Program-made: the position numbers and the translations under genes
The notes under the pieces: model-generated
What the model was told of the DNA's origin: nothing
Seen by the model: the letters and a program-made list of their open reading frames with translations, nothing else
Database searches by the model: none
Shown: positions 7,169 to 13,946 of the stretch, one piece after another
How positions within the stretch are numbered: position 1 is the first letter of the stretch
How the letters are laid out: the number at the start of each line of letters is the position of its first letter
Assembly (NCBI GenBank): GCA_020832725.1
Contig: JAFIEC010000081.1
Location: 1-14,601 of the forward strand
DNA length: 14,601 nt
Reading direction: 5' to 3'
From: Paracoccaceae bacterium
Lineage (GTDB): Bacteria; Pseudomonadota; Alphaproteobacteria; Rhodobacterales; Rhodobacteraceae

Positions 7169-7924
7169 ATGTTCGGTATCGAGCTTGTCGATGCAGGTCT
7201 TGCCACGGCCATGCTGATTGCCGCCATCGCCGGCGCCCTCAGCTTTGCCTCGCCCTGCGTTCTGCCCATCGTGCCCCCCTATCTGGCTTATATGGGCGGG
7301 GTGGGTATGGCCGAGATGCAGGCCGGAGAGACGCGCGCCCGGCGCAATGCCACGATTTCGGCGCTGTTCTTCGTGCTGGGCCTGTCCACCGTGTTTCTGG
7401 TTCTCGGCTTCACCGCCTCGGCGGCGGGGGCGCTGTTCCTGCGCCATCAGCAGGCGCTGTCGATCGTCGCGGGCGTGATGGTGCTGGTGTTTGCGGCCCA
7501 TTTCCTCGGGCTCTTCCGCATCTCCTTTCTGGATCGTGAGGCACGGCTGGATGCCGGGGACAGGGGCGGCTCGAGCTTTGGGGCCTATGTGCTGGGGCTG
7601 GCCTTTGCCTTTGGCTGGACACCCTGCATCGGCCCGCAACTCAGCGCGATCCTGTTTCTCGCCGCCAACGAGGCCTCCGTCGCCAGGGGAACCATGCTGC
7701 TGGCGGTCTATGCGCTGGGCCTTGGCATCCCGTTCCTTCTGGCCGCCATGTTCATCACCCGCGCCATGGGGGTGATGGCCCGGCTCAAGCGCCACATGCG
7801 CGCGATCGAGCTGACAAGCGGCGTTCTGCTGGCCGTGGTCGGGCTGATGCTGATCACCGGGCGCTATTCGGACTTCTCCTTCTGGCTGCTGGAGAACGTG
7901 CCTTTCCTTGCCCGGCTCGGCTGA
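7169..7924 (+). CDS. ccdA: Cytochrome c biogenesis / thiol-disulfide transport protein CcdA
   Basis: CcdA passes electrons across the inner membrane from cytoplasmic thioredoxin to periplasmic thiol reductases that keep apocytochrome c haem-binding cysteines reduced. The 251-residue protein has six hydrophobic segments. The two redox cysteines are in the family contexts SFASPCVLPIVPPYL (Cys30) and GWTPCIGPQLSAI (Cys153). The length matches the short CcdA form without DsbD periplasmic domains. A TTG at 7151 keeps the frame open upstream, but the perfect AAGGAG at 7157-7162 followed six bases later by ATG 7169 decides the start. No other cytochrome c maturation genes are visible nearby. Confidence 0.95.
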   Translation: MFGIELVDAGLATAMLIAAIAGALSFASPCVLPIVPPYLAYMGGVGMAEMQAGETRARRNATISALFFVLGLSTVFLVLGFTASAAGALFLRHQQALSIVAGVMVLVFAAHFLGLFRISFLDREARLDAGDRGGSSFGAYVLGLAFAFGWTPCIGPQLSAILFLAANEASVARGTMLLAVYALGLGIPFLLAAMFITRAMGVMARLKRHMRAIELTSGVLLAVVGLMLITGRYSDFSFWLLENVPFLARLG

Positions 7925-7961
7925 CGTTTCCAATGGCGGCAAAGGGCGCTAGCCTGCGGCC

Positions 7962-9188
7962 ATGAGCAATGCAGCAACAGGCACCGAGGTGACGGTACGC
8001 AGGCGGCGGGTGTTCTACATCCCGGGCTATGACCCCTTTCCGCCCCGCCGCTATCGCGAGCTCTACCGCCGCGAGGGGGCACGTCAGGCCGAGATCGCGG
8101 GATACGAGATCGCACTGTCGGCCGACAGCACGCCCGGGCCCTATGGCTGGCGCGTGCGCGCCCGGATCGAGGGGGTGGAGACCGAGACCCGCTTCTCGGT
8201 CCTGGTCTGGACGGATATCGTGCGCAGCTCGATGGATCGCGGCGTGCTGGCAACCTATGTCACGCTTGTCCGCACCTTCTGGATCTATCTGTCGACCGGT
8301 GCGATGGGGCGACTGTTCCGGCTGCGCCCGGGGCCGGTGATCACCGCGATGTATCCGCCGGTTATGCTGCTGGCGCAGCTGGCCATGGCGCTGGGGCTGG
8401 GCTGGCTGGCGGCGGCGCTGCTGGGCCGGGTGCTGCCCGCGGCGGCGGGCTGGGCGGTGGGGGCGGTGCTTGTGGTGGTGCTGTTGCAGCTTTTCCGCCG
8501 GATCGACGGCAAGCTCTATGTCTATTACCTGCTGCATGACTACGCCTTTACCGCCCGGCACCGCGGCCTGAACCCGCCCGAGCTCGAGGCGCGCATGGCC
8601 GAATTCACGGCGATGGTGGCCGAGGCCCTGCGCGAGGATTGGGACGAAGTTCTGGTGGTGGGCCATTCCTCGGGGGCGCATCTGGGCGTGTCGGTCCTGG
8701 CGGACCTGATGCGCAGCGACCCGCCCCCCCCGGGGGGGGCGGTGCTGGGGTTGCTAACCCGTGGTCCGGCCGTCCCGATGCAGAGCTTTCTTTCCCTTGC
8801 CAACAGATTGCGCGCCGATCTTCATGCACTGTCCGAAGAAGATCGGCTGACATGGATCGATGTCTCGGCCCCCGGTGACGGCTGCTGCTATGCGCTGTGC
8901 GACCCGGTCTGCGTGAGTGGACAGGCCGGCCCGGGCAAGCGCTGGCCGCTGGTGATCTCGGCCGCGTTCAGCCAGACGCTGTCGCCCGAGACGTGGCGGC
9001 GTCTCAAGCGGCGGTTCTTCCGGCTGCACTTCCAGTATCTGTGCGCCTTCGACCGGCCCGAGGCCTATGATTACTTCGCCATTACCGCAGGCCCGCGCAC
9101 CCTTGGCGCGCGCTTTGCCGGGCGCAAGCCCTCGGCCAGCCGCAACGAGACGGTGCTCTCGCCGCATCTGTCGCGCGAGCCCCTGTGA
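7962..9188 (+). CDS. Predicted membrane-anchored alpha/beta-hydrolase-like protein, function unknown
   Basis: I do not recognise a named family for this 408-residue protein. Residues 17-25 (VFYIPGYDP) resemble the first core strand and oxyanion region of alpha/beta hydrolases. VVGHSSGAHLGVSVLADL (232-249) is a nucleophile elbow with GxSxG at 234-238, making Ser236 the candidate nucleophile. Asp300 or Asp306 (WIDVSAPGD) and His356 or His402 could complete a triad, but this is a guess. Two hydrophobic segments at about 127-155 and 158-177 look like a membrane hairpin. A Cys-containing stretch GDGCCYALCDPVC is at 306-317. The start has only a weak ribosome site. The stop overlaps the P450 start (TGATG), so the two genes are co-translated and probably act together. 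A C8G8 tract at 8724-8739 encodes PPPPGG. Confidence 0.85.
   Translation: MSNAATGTEVTVRRRRVFYIPGYDPFPPRRYRELYRREGARQAEIAGYEIALSADSTPGPYGWRVRARIEGVETETRFSVLVWTDIVRSSMDRGVLATYVTLVRTFWIYLSTGAMGRLFRLRPGPVITAMYPPVMLLAQLAMALGLGWLAAALLGRVLPAAAGWAVGAVLVVVLLQLFRRIDGKLYVYYLLHDYAFTARHRGLNPPELEARMAEFTAMVAEALREDWDEVLVVGHSSGAHLGVSVLADLMRSDPPPPGGAVLGLLTRGPAVPMQSFLSLANRLRADLHALSEEDRLTWIDVSAPGDGCCYALCDPVCVSGQAGPGKRWPLVISAAFSQTLSPETWRRLKRRFFRLHFQYLCAFDRPEAYDYFAITAGPRTLGARFAGRKPSASRNETVLSPHLSREPL
8721..8742. repeat. Perfect 22-nt palindrome with a C8G8 core inside the hydrolase-like gene
   Basis: CCG followed by eight C, then eight G, then CGG: the two halves are exact reverse complements with no loop. The homopolymer runs are C at 8724-8731 and G at 8732-8739. 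The tract is in frame in the sequence given (Asp-Pro4-Gly2-Ala). Confidence 0.95.
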
Positions 9189-10552
9189 TGCGCGCGCCAA
9201 AGCCCGCCTCGCGGCCCGGGCGCGTTTCCTGGTGGCGCTATCTGAGGCTGTTCCGGCAGGATATCTTCTCCTCTCAGCCCGAGCGGTTGTATGGTGCCTG
9301 GATGGCGGAGTTTCGCACGCCCTTCTTCACCAGCTATCTTGCGAACGACCCCACCCTCGTGCGGCTGGTCCTGCAGGAGCGGCCCGCCGATTTCCCCAAG
9401 GCCGCCCTGATCGCCGAGGCGTTGCACGATCTGCTGGGCCAGTCGGTCTTTGTCACCAACGGCCCCGTCTGGGAGCGCCAGCGCCGCATCATCGACCCGG
9501 CGTTCGAGGGCGGGCGGCTGCGCGAGACCTTTGCCGCGATGGACGAGGCCGCCCGCGCCGCCGTCGCCCGTTTCGGGGCCGCGGCGGGGCCGGAGCCCGT
9601 GGAGGTGGAGGCGCTTTGTTCCCACGCCGCGGCCGACGTGATCTTTCGCACGCTCTTCTCGATCCCCATCGACAATCAGGTGGCCGCGCAGGTGTTCACG
9701 TTGTTTCGGGATTATCAGCGCACGCAACCGCTGGTGAATCTGGCCTCCTTCCTGCGCCTTCCGGCCTGGGCGCCCCGCCTCCGGCCACGGCGGGCGCGGG
9801 CCACGGGGCAGGCGATTCGGGCGCTGATCGCCGATCTGGTGGCGCTGCGCTCCGAGGAGATCGCGCGCGGCGGGGCACCCGATGATCTGGCGACCAAGAT
9901 CATGACCCGCCCTGACCCCGAGACGGGCGCGCCCTTTGACGGGGCCGAGATGATCGATCAGGTGGCGATCTTCTTTCTGGCGGGGCACGAGACATCGGCT
10001 TCGGCGCTGGCCTGGGCGCTGTGGCTGCTGGCGGCCGATCCGGGCGCACAGGAGCGCGTGGCACAGGAGGCGCGCGCCGCGCTGCGCCCGGATTTCGGAT
10101 TTTCCGATCTGTCCCGCCTGCGCTTTACCCGCGATGTGTTCCGCGAGGCGCTGCGGCTCTATCCTCCCGTCCCGATGATGGTGCGCGAGACCACCCGGCC
10201 CGAGACCTTCCGTGGCCGAGAGGTGACCCCGGGAGCCAAGGTGGTGCTGTCGCCCTGGCACCTGCATCGCCATACCCGGCTGTGGGAGCGGCCCGACGAT
10301 TTCGACCCCGACCGCTGGGCCGGGCAGGCCGCGCGCGACAGTGCACGCGATGCCTTCATCCCCTTTTCGGCGGGGCCGCGTGTCTGCCCGGGCGCGGGCT
10401 TTGCCATGGCCGAGGGGGTGCTGCTGCTGGCGCGCCTGCTGGCGGAGTTCCGTCTGGAGATCGTGGCGGAGCGCATTCCGGTGCCGGTCGCACATCTGAC
10501 GGTTCGCGCGCGTGAGGGGATCTGGTTGCGGCTTGCTCAGCGACCGCGATAA
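9188..10552 (+). CDS. Cytochrome P450
   Basis: This 454-residue haem monooxygenase has all main P450 marks: WERQRR in helix C (95-100), the I-helix AGHETS (265-270) with the Glu268-Thr269 acid-alcohol pair used for O2 activation, the K-helix ExxR at Glu320-Arg323 (EALR), the meander PDDFDPDRW (369-377) and the haem loop FSAGPRVCPG (393-402) with axial Cys400. No N-terminal membrane anchor or fused reductase is seen, so it should take electrons from separate partners; none is encoded here. The length and LRLYPPVP/FDPDRW strings resemble CYP4/CYP102-like enzymes more than small class I P450s. The substrate is unknown. It starts inside the stop of the hydrolase-like gene. A GTG three bases earlier is an alternative start. 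Confidence 0.95.
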   Translation: MRAPKPASRPGRVSWWRYLRLFRQDIFSSQPERLYGAWMAEFRTPFFTSYLANDPTLVRLVLQERPADFPKAALIAEALHDLLGQSVFVTNGPVWERQRRIIDPAFEGGRLRETFAAMDEAARAAVARFGAAAGPEPVEVEALCSHAAADVIFRTLFSIPIDNQVAAQVFTLFRDYQRTQPLVNLASFLRLPAWAPRLRPRRARATGQAIRALIADLVALRSEEIARGGAPDDLATKIMTRPDPETGAPFDGAEMIDQVAIFFLAGHETSASALAWALWLLAADPGAQERVAQEARAALRPDFGFSDLSRLRFTRDVFREALRLYPPVPMMVRETTRPETFRGREVTPGAKVVLSPWHLHRHTRLWERPDDFDPDRWAGQAARDSARDAFIPFSAGPRVCPGAGFAMAEGVLLLARLLAEFRLEIVAERIPVPVAHLTVRAREGIWLRLAQRPR

Positions 10553-10755
10553 TGGCGCAGCACATGGAGGCGGATCGCCCCCGCCAAACCGCATGAAAGC
10601 TCGCGCTCCGCATCAATCTGCGTGGCTAGCGCACTGACGCTGATGTTTTTTTCGGCGGCAATCTCGCGGAAGGCCTCCCAGAAAGGATCCTCCAGAGAGA
10701 CGCTGGTCCGGTGGCCGCGCAGGGTGAGGGAGCGTTTGCGCGGCCGACAGTTCAT
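10537..10755 (-). CDS. Ribbon-helix-helix domain protein (RHH_4 type)
   Basis: This 72-residue protein matches the alphaproteobacterial RHH_4 family. Its basic beta-ribbon KRSLTLRGHRTSVSLED (7-23) would insert in the DNA major groove, followed by helices FWEAFREIAAEKN and SVSALATQIDAE. Such proteins are usually dimeric DNA binders, though no target is known. Its ATG overlaps the DUF4169 stop by four bases (ATGA), so it belongs to the fumC operon and is likely translationally coupled. Its last 16 nt overlap the 3' end of the P450 gene on the opposite strand. It lacks a strong ribosome site of its own, which fits coupling. Confidence 0.85.
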   Translation of the reverse strand: MNCRPRKRSLTLRGHRTSVSLEDPFWEAFREIAAEKNISVSALATQIDAERELSCGLAGAIRLHVLRHYRGR

Positions 10756-10988
10756 GACGTCCGGTCCGGACTGGGTGGTGCATCGATTTCGGCTGCGGGG
10801 CCGGCGCTACCGGTGTCGCGCCGCGCCCCGTCAAGCGCCGCCCGCGCCCGCTCGGCGGTGGCTTCACGCAGGGCGCGACGGGCCTTGCTTTCACCATGAA
10901 TCGCTGCATTCTCAGTTGCCTGTTCGCGTTTCTTCGCGCGATCTCGCAGCTTGCGAGCCTGGCGCAGATTGATCGCGCCGCCCATCAT
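10752..10988 (-). CDS. DUF4169 family small basic protein
   Basis: The 78-residue protein shows the DUF4169 pattern: an N-terminal INLRQARKLRDRAKK, then HGESKARRALREA and ALDGARRD. It is strongly basic and probably helical over about 55 residues, with a flexible Pro/Ala-rich tail. The family is uncharacterised. The start ATG 10988 lies one base after the fumC stop and is preceded by AAGGA inside the last fumC codons; ATG 10985 is also possible. Its stop overlaps the RHH gene start. Its size, charge and neighbour suggest it may act with the RHH protein, but this is inference from position. Confidence 0.85.
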   Translation of the reverse strand: MMGGAINLRQARKLRDRAKKREQATENAAIHGESKARRALREATAERARAALDGARRDTGSAGPAAEIDAPPSPDRTS

Positions 10989-10989
10989 C

Positions 10990-12384
10990 TCAGTCCTTCG
11001 GGCCGATCATATGCTCGGGGCGGACCACCTTGTCGAAGGTTTCTGCATCGACAAAGCCCAGCGCCACCGCCTCTTCGCGCAGGGTGGTGCCGTTGGCATG
11101 GGCGGTCTTGGCCACCTTGGTCGCGTTGTCATAGCCGATCACCGGAGCCAGCGCGGTCACCAGCATCAGAGATTCGCGCATCAGCTTTTCGATTCGCGGG
11201 GTGTTGGCCTCGATGCCGGCAACCATGTTGTCGGTGAAGCTGCGCGCCGCATCCCCCAGAAGCTGCATGGATTGCAGCACGTTGTAGGCGATCATCGGCT
11301 TGTAGACGTTCAGCTCGAAATGCCCCTGAGAGCCCGCGAAGCCGACCGCCGCGTCGTTGCCCATGACATGGGCGCAGACCTGGGTGAGCGCCTCGGCCTG
11401 GGTCGGGTTGACCTTGCCGGGCATGATCGAGGAGCCGGGCTCGTTCTCGGGCAGGATCAACTCGCCCAGACCCGAGCGCGGGCCCGAGCCCAGCAGCCGG
11501 ATGTCGTTGGCGATCTTGTAGAGCGAGGCCGCCACCCCGCGCAGCGCGCCCGACATCTCGACCATGGCGTCATGGGCGGCCAGCGCTTCGAACTTGTTGG
11601 GTGCGGTGACGAAGGGCAGGCCGGTGATGCGGGCAATCTCCTCGGCCACGGCCACATCCCAGCCGGTGCGGGTGTTCAGCCCGGTGCCCACCGCAGTGCC
11701 GCCCTGGGCCAGCTCCATCAGCGCGGGCAGGGCGGCGCGGACGCGCCGGATGCTCATCGCCACCTGATGGACATAGCCCGAGAATTCCTGCCCCAGCGTC
11801 AGGGGCGTCGCATCCTGGGTATGGGTGCGGCCGATCTTGATGATGTCGGCAAAGGCGTCCGACTTGGCGGCAAGGGCCGCGTGCAGATGCTCCAGCGCGG
11901 GGATCAGGTGCTCCACCGTCATGCGGGCGGCGGCGACATGCATGGCCGTGGGGAACGTGTCGTTGGAGCTTTGGCCCATGTTCACATGGTCGTTGGGATG
12001 GACCGGGTCCTTGGAGCCGATCACCCCGCCCAGCATCTCGATCGCGCGGTTGGAGATCACCTCGTTGGCGTTCATGTTCGACTGGGTTCCCGAGCCCGTC
12101 TGCCAGACCACCAGCGGGAAATGATCGTCCCATTTGCCGGCCAACACTTCGGCTGCGGCATCGGCGATGGCCCGGCCCAGCCGGGCATCGATGTTGCCCT
12201 GTACGACATTGACCTCGGCGCAGGCCTGCTTGATCGCCCCCAGCGCGTGGACTATGGCGACCGGCTGGCGTTCCCATCCGATGGGGAAATTGCGGATGGA
12301 GCGCTGGGTCTGTGCGCCCCAATAGCGGTCTGCCGGCACCTCGAGAGGGCCGAAGCTGTCGGTTTCCACGCGGGTGGCGGTCAT
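10990..12384 (-). CDS. fumC: Fumarate hydratase, class II
   Basis: FumC converts fumarate to L-malate in the TCA cycle as an iron-independent homotetramer. The 464-residue length is typical. Signatures are TGSGTQSNMNANEV (97-110), MGQSSNDTFPTAMH (136-149), RTHTQDATPLTLGQE (186-200) with catalytic His188, and the superfamily signature GSSIMPGKVNPTQ (317-329) with the catalytic Ser at 318/319. ATG 12384 follows CGGAGCC and begins MTATRVETDSFG, the usual N-terminus; an upstream extension to 12441 lacks homology. It leads an apparent fumC-DUF4169-RHH operon. It lies 83 nt after the methyltransferase stop on the same strand, with a candidate promoter between. Confidence 0.98.
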   Translation of the reverse strand: MTATRVETDSFGPLEVPADRYWGAQTQRSIRNFPIGWERQPVAIVHALGAIKQACAEVNVVQGNIDARLGRAIADAAAEVLAGKWDDHFPLVVWQTGSGTQSNMNANEVISNRAIEMLGGVIGSKDPVHPNDHVNMGQSSNDTFPTAMHVAAARMTVEHLIPALEHLHAALAAKSDAFADIIKIGRTHTQDATPLTLGQEFSGYVHQVAMSIRRVRAALPALMELAQGGTAVGTGLNTRTGWDVAVAEEIARITGLPFVTAPNKFEALAAHDAMVEMSGALRGVAASLYKIANDIRLLGSGPRSGLGELILPENEPGSSIMPGKVNPTQAEALTQVCAHVMGNDAAVGFAGSQGHFELNVYKPMIAYNVLQSMQLLGDAARSFTDNMVAGIEANTPRIEKLMRESLMLVTALAPVIGYDNATKVAKTAHANGTTLREEAVALGFVDAETFDKVVRPEHMIGPKD

Positions 12385-12412
12385 GGCAAGGCTCCGTCGC
12401 TGCTGCGGCGCC

Positions 12413-12441
12413 TGTCTAGTGGCGCCCCGCACGAAAGGCAA
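12413..12441 (-). promoter_or_regulatory. Candidate fumC promoter
   Basis: On the minus strand TTGCCT (12436-12441) and TAGACA (12413-12418) are 17 nt apart, which would start the transcript about 20 nt before the fumC ATG. Both hexamers are partial consensus matches (four and three of six). Confidence 0.4.
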
Positions 12442-12467
12442 TCGGCATGCCGCCGTATGCAGCGTGC

Positions 12468-13025
12468 TCAGCGCTCGGCGAAGCGGTGAAAGCGGAAGAC
12501 ATGGGCGGGCGGGAAATTCGCCATCGTCATGCCCAGCCGCACTACGTCGAGGCCCAGCGCGCGACGCATGGCGACGGGTACCGGGGGCACCGGCACATAG
12601 GTGATCTGGTTGAGAAACCCGCCCTTGCGCAGCACCTTGAAGGCCGCGCCCAGAATGGCGCGCTGGGTCGCGGGGCGGGCGAGCACCGGCACGCCGCAGA
12701 CCACAGCGCCCACGGAGCCGAGCCCGAGCCCATCAAGCGCCTCGGCCGGGCGGTTGAGCACCCGCACCCCCGGAAAGCGTGCGGTCAGTTCCTCGCAGAA
12801 GCGGGGGCTGGTCTCCAGCAGGGTCAGCCGCTCGGGGGCCACACTGCGGGCAAGGATCGCGCGGGTAAAGCTGCCGGTGCCGGGACCAAGCTCCACCACC
12901 GGGCCGGTGACTGTCTCCAGCCCGACCGCCATCAGATCCGCCGCCGCAGCCGAAGAGGGGGCCAGTGCGGCCACGCCCTCCGGGTCGCGCACCAGTTCCC
13001 CGAAGAACACCGCCATGTCGCGCAT
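12468..13025 (-). CDS. Class I SAM-dependent methyltransferase, PmtA/phospholipid N-methyltransferase-like
   Basis: This 185-residue protein has the SAM-binding motif VVELGPGTGSFTRAIL (43-58) and an acidic end of strand 2 (LTLLETSP, Glu71). Its N-terminal FF-x-RDP-x-LAPSSAAAA arrangement is shared by bacterial phosphatidylethanolamine N-methyltransferases (Rhodobacter PmtA type) and their relatives in the KsgA-like group. PmtA makes phosphatidylcholine precursors at the membrane from phosphatidylethanolamine. The segment VCGVPVLARPATQRAIL occupies the usual motif IV position. The start at 13025 follows GGAGGT with five-base spacing. It lies 99 nt after sspB on the same strand. Membership in the superfamily is secure; lipid rather than other substrates is an inference. 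Confidence 0.82.
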   Translation of the reverse strand: MRDMAVFFGELVRDPEGVAALAPSSAAAADLMAVGLETVTGPVVELGPGTGSFTRAILARSVAPERLTLLETSPRFCEELTARFPGVRVLNRPAEALDGLGLGSVGAVVCGVPVLARPATQRAILGAAFKVLRKGGFLNQITYVPVPPVPVAMRRALGLDVVRLGMTMANFPPAHVFRFHRFAER

Positions 13026-13124
13026 CACACACCTCCAGAACAGGGTCACCCCTTTCTGGCGGCGCTGCGTGAAGCCGTTGCGACGGAATGATGATGAGCT
13101 GGTGACGCTGCCCGTCAGCGGGGC

Positions 13125-13589
13125 CTATTTGCGAAAGGCGTCGAGGCTGACGACATCGGCCTCCCGGCGCTCGTTGTCCGCCTCCTCGGCATCCTCGATC
13201 ATGCCGGCCTCTTCGTCGTCCTCGTCCGTGCTCTCCTGACGCTCGAAGCGCAGGCCGAACTCCACCGAAGGGTCGACGAAGGTGGTGACGGCATCGAGCG
13301 GGATGACCAGCGGTTCGGGATTGTCCCCGAAATTGAGCGTGACGCGCAGCACTTCGTCGCGGACCGACAGGTCTGCGAACCAATGCTGCAGCACGACCGT
13401 CATCTCTTCGGGAAAGCGCTCCCTCAGCCAGTCGGCGATGGCGACATCGGGGTGGCGGGTGTCGAAGGTGATGAAGAAATGATGCTCTCCGGGCAGCCCC
13501 TCGCGGCACACCTGCTGCAGGACTTCGGCCATCAGCCCGCGCATGGCGCGGTGCATCAGGTTTCCGTAATCAATGCCGCGTTGTGTCAT
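13125..13589 (-). CDS. sspB: SspB-family ClpXP adaptor protein
   Basis: SspB delivers ssrA-tagged proteins to the ClpXP protease. The 154-residue protein has a folded N-terminal domain (about 1-117) with alphaproteobacterial SspB features such as GLPGEHHFFITFDTRHPDV, VLQHWFADL and DEVLRVTLNFGDNPEPLVIP. A very acidic flexible linker (119-140, ESTDEDDEEAG...) follows, then the terminal motif VVSLDAFRK (146-154), which is the expected ClpX-docking tail. AAGGGGG precedes ATG 13589. The gene lies about 160 nt downstream of the tmRNA gene on the same strand; the tmRNA encodes the very tag this adaptor recognises. A separate candidate promoter lies in the gap. Confidence 0.94.
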   Translation of the reverse strand: MTQRGIDYGNLMHRAMRGLMAEVLQQVCREGLPGEHHFFITFDTRHPDVAIADWLRERFPEEMTVVLQHWFADLSVRDEVLRVTLNFGDNPEPLVIPLDAVTTFVDPSVEFGLRFERQESTDEDDEEAGMIEDAEEADNERREADVVSLDAFRK

Positions 13590-13631
13590 CGGCTACCCCC
13601 TTCGCCCGTTGATAGGCAGGATTCGGTCAAA

Positions 13632-13660
13632 GATAAACGCCAAACTTCGCGCGGCGGCAA
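13632..13660 (-). promoter_or_regulatory. Candidate sspB promoter
   Basis: On the minus strand TTGCCG (13655-13660) and TTTATC (13632-13637) are 17 nt apart, 43 nt before the sspB start. The surrounding stretch is locally AT-richer than the rest of the gap. Hexamer matches are partial. Confidence 0.38.
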
Positions 13661-13751
13661 CGGGGCCGCACGCATGGGGCAGGAAGGGTATGGGGGACAA
13701 GCATATGGGGATTGGGTGCAGGGTTCTGTTGCGAGGCGCCTGCGAGCCGCG

Positions 13752-13773
13752 CCCTGACCTGCTACGGTCAGGG
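13752..13773 (-). terminator. Hairpin at the 3' end of the tmRNA transcript
   Basis: CCCTGACC (13752-13759) and GGTCAGGG (13766-13773) form an 8-bp perfect stem with a 6-nt loop just after the tag region of ssrA. It may close the coding piece of the tmRNA, end transcription, or both. No U-run follows in the minus-strand direction, so a plain intrinsic terminator is uncertain. Confidence 0.5.
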
Positions 13774-13799
13774 GCTTGAGTTTTCGGTTTCGTTACCGC

Positions 13800-13838
13800 T
13801 TACGCAGCAACTGCCACCGGAGCACGGTTGTCGTTGGC
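13800..13838 (-). other. ssrA: tmRNA tag reading frame (ANDNRAPVAVAA, stop TAA)
   Basis: Twelve codons plus TAA, starting at the GCC resume codon (13838-13836) after ACAGTT. The tag follows the usual alphaproteobacterial pattern, with AND-N-APVA and a hydrophobic AVAA end. The N-terminal AND-N part is the usual SspB contact and the C-terminal AA is the ClpX recognition end. Confidence 0.97.
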
Positions 13839-13923
13839 AACTGTACTTTTCGCACCGATAACGGTGGTAGCTCACCGGGTAAAAGCAACACCTTTACACG
13901 TTCGTCGATCCTGTTTCGGCCCC

Positions 13924-13946
13924 ATGTGCCCCCAACGAAGGGTGTC
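13924..13946 (-). other. ssrA: Intervening segment between the acceptor and coding pieces of tmRNA
   Basis: These 23 nt lie between the encoded CCA end (13947) and the 5' G of the coding piece (13923). In permuted tmRNAs this spacer is removed so that the CCA and 5' ends become free. The exact cut sites are inferred from the CCA and the seven-base acceptor stem. Confidence 0.88.

Noticed and set aside
7097..7942. 281-residue minus-strand frame over ccdA
   Set aside because: Antisense to ccdA, which has a perfect ribosome site and both redox cysteines.
9071..10594. 507-residue minus-strand frame across the P450 gene
   Set aside because: It is fully antisense to a P450 with all catalytic motifs. 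Its translation is low-complexity Arg/Gly/His/Gln-rich sequence typical of the reverse of GC-rich genes.
10951..12489. 512-residue plus-strand frame across fumC
   Set aside because: Antisense to an unmistakable fumarase. The His/Gly/Asp-rich translation has no recognisable domain.
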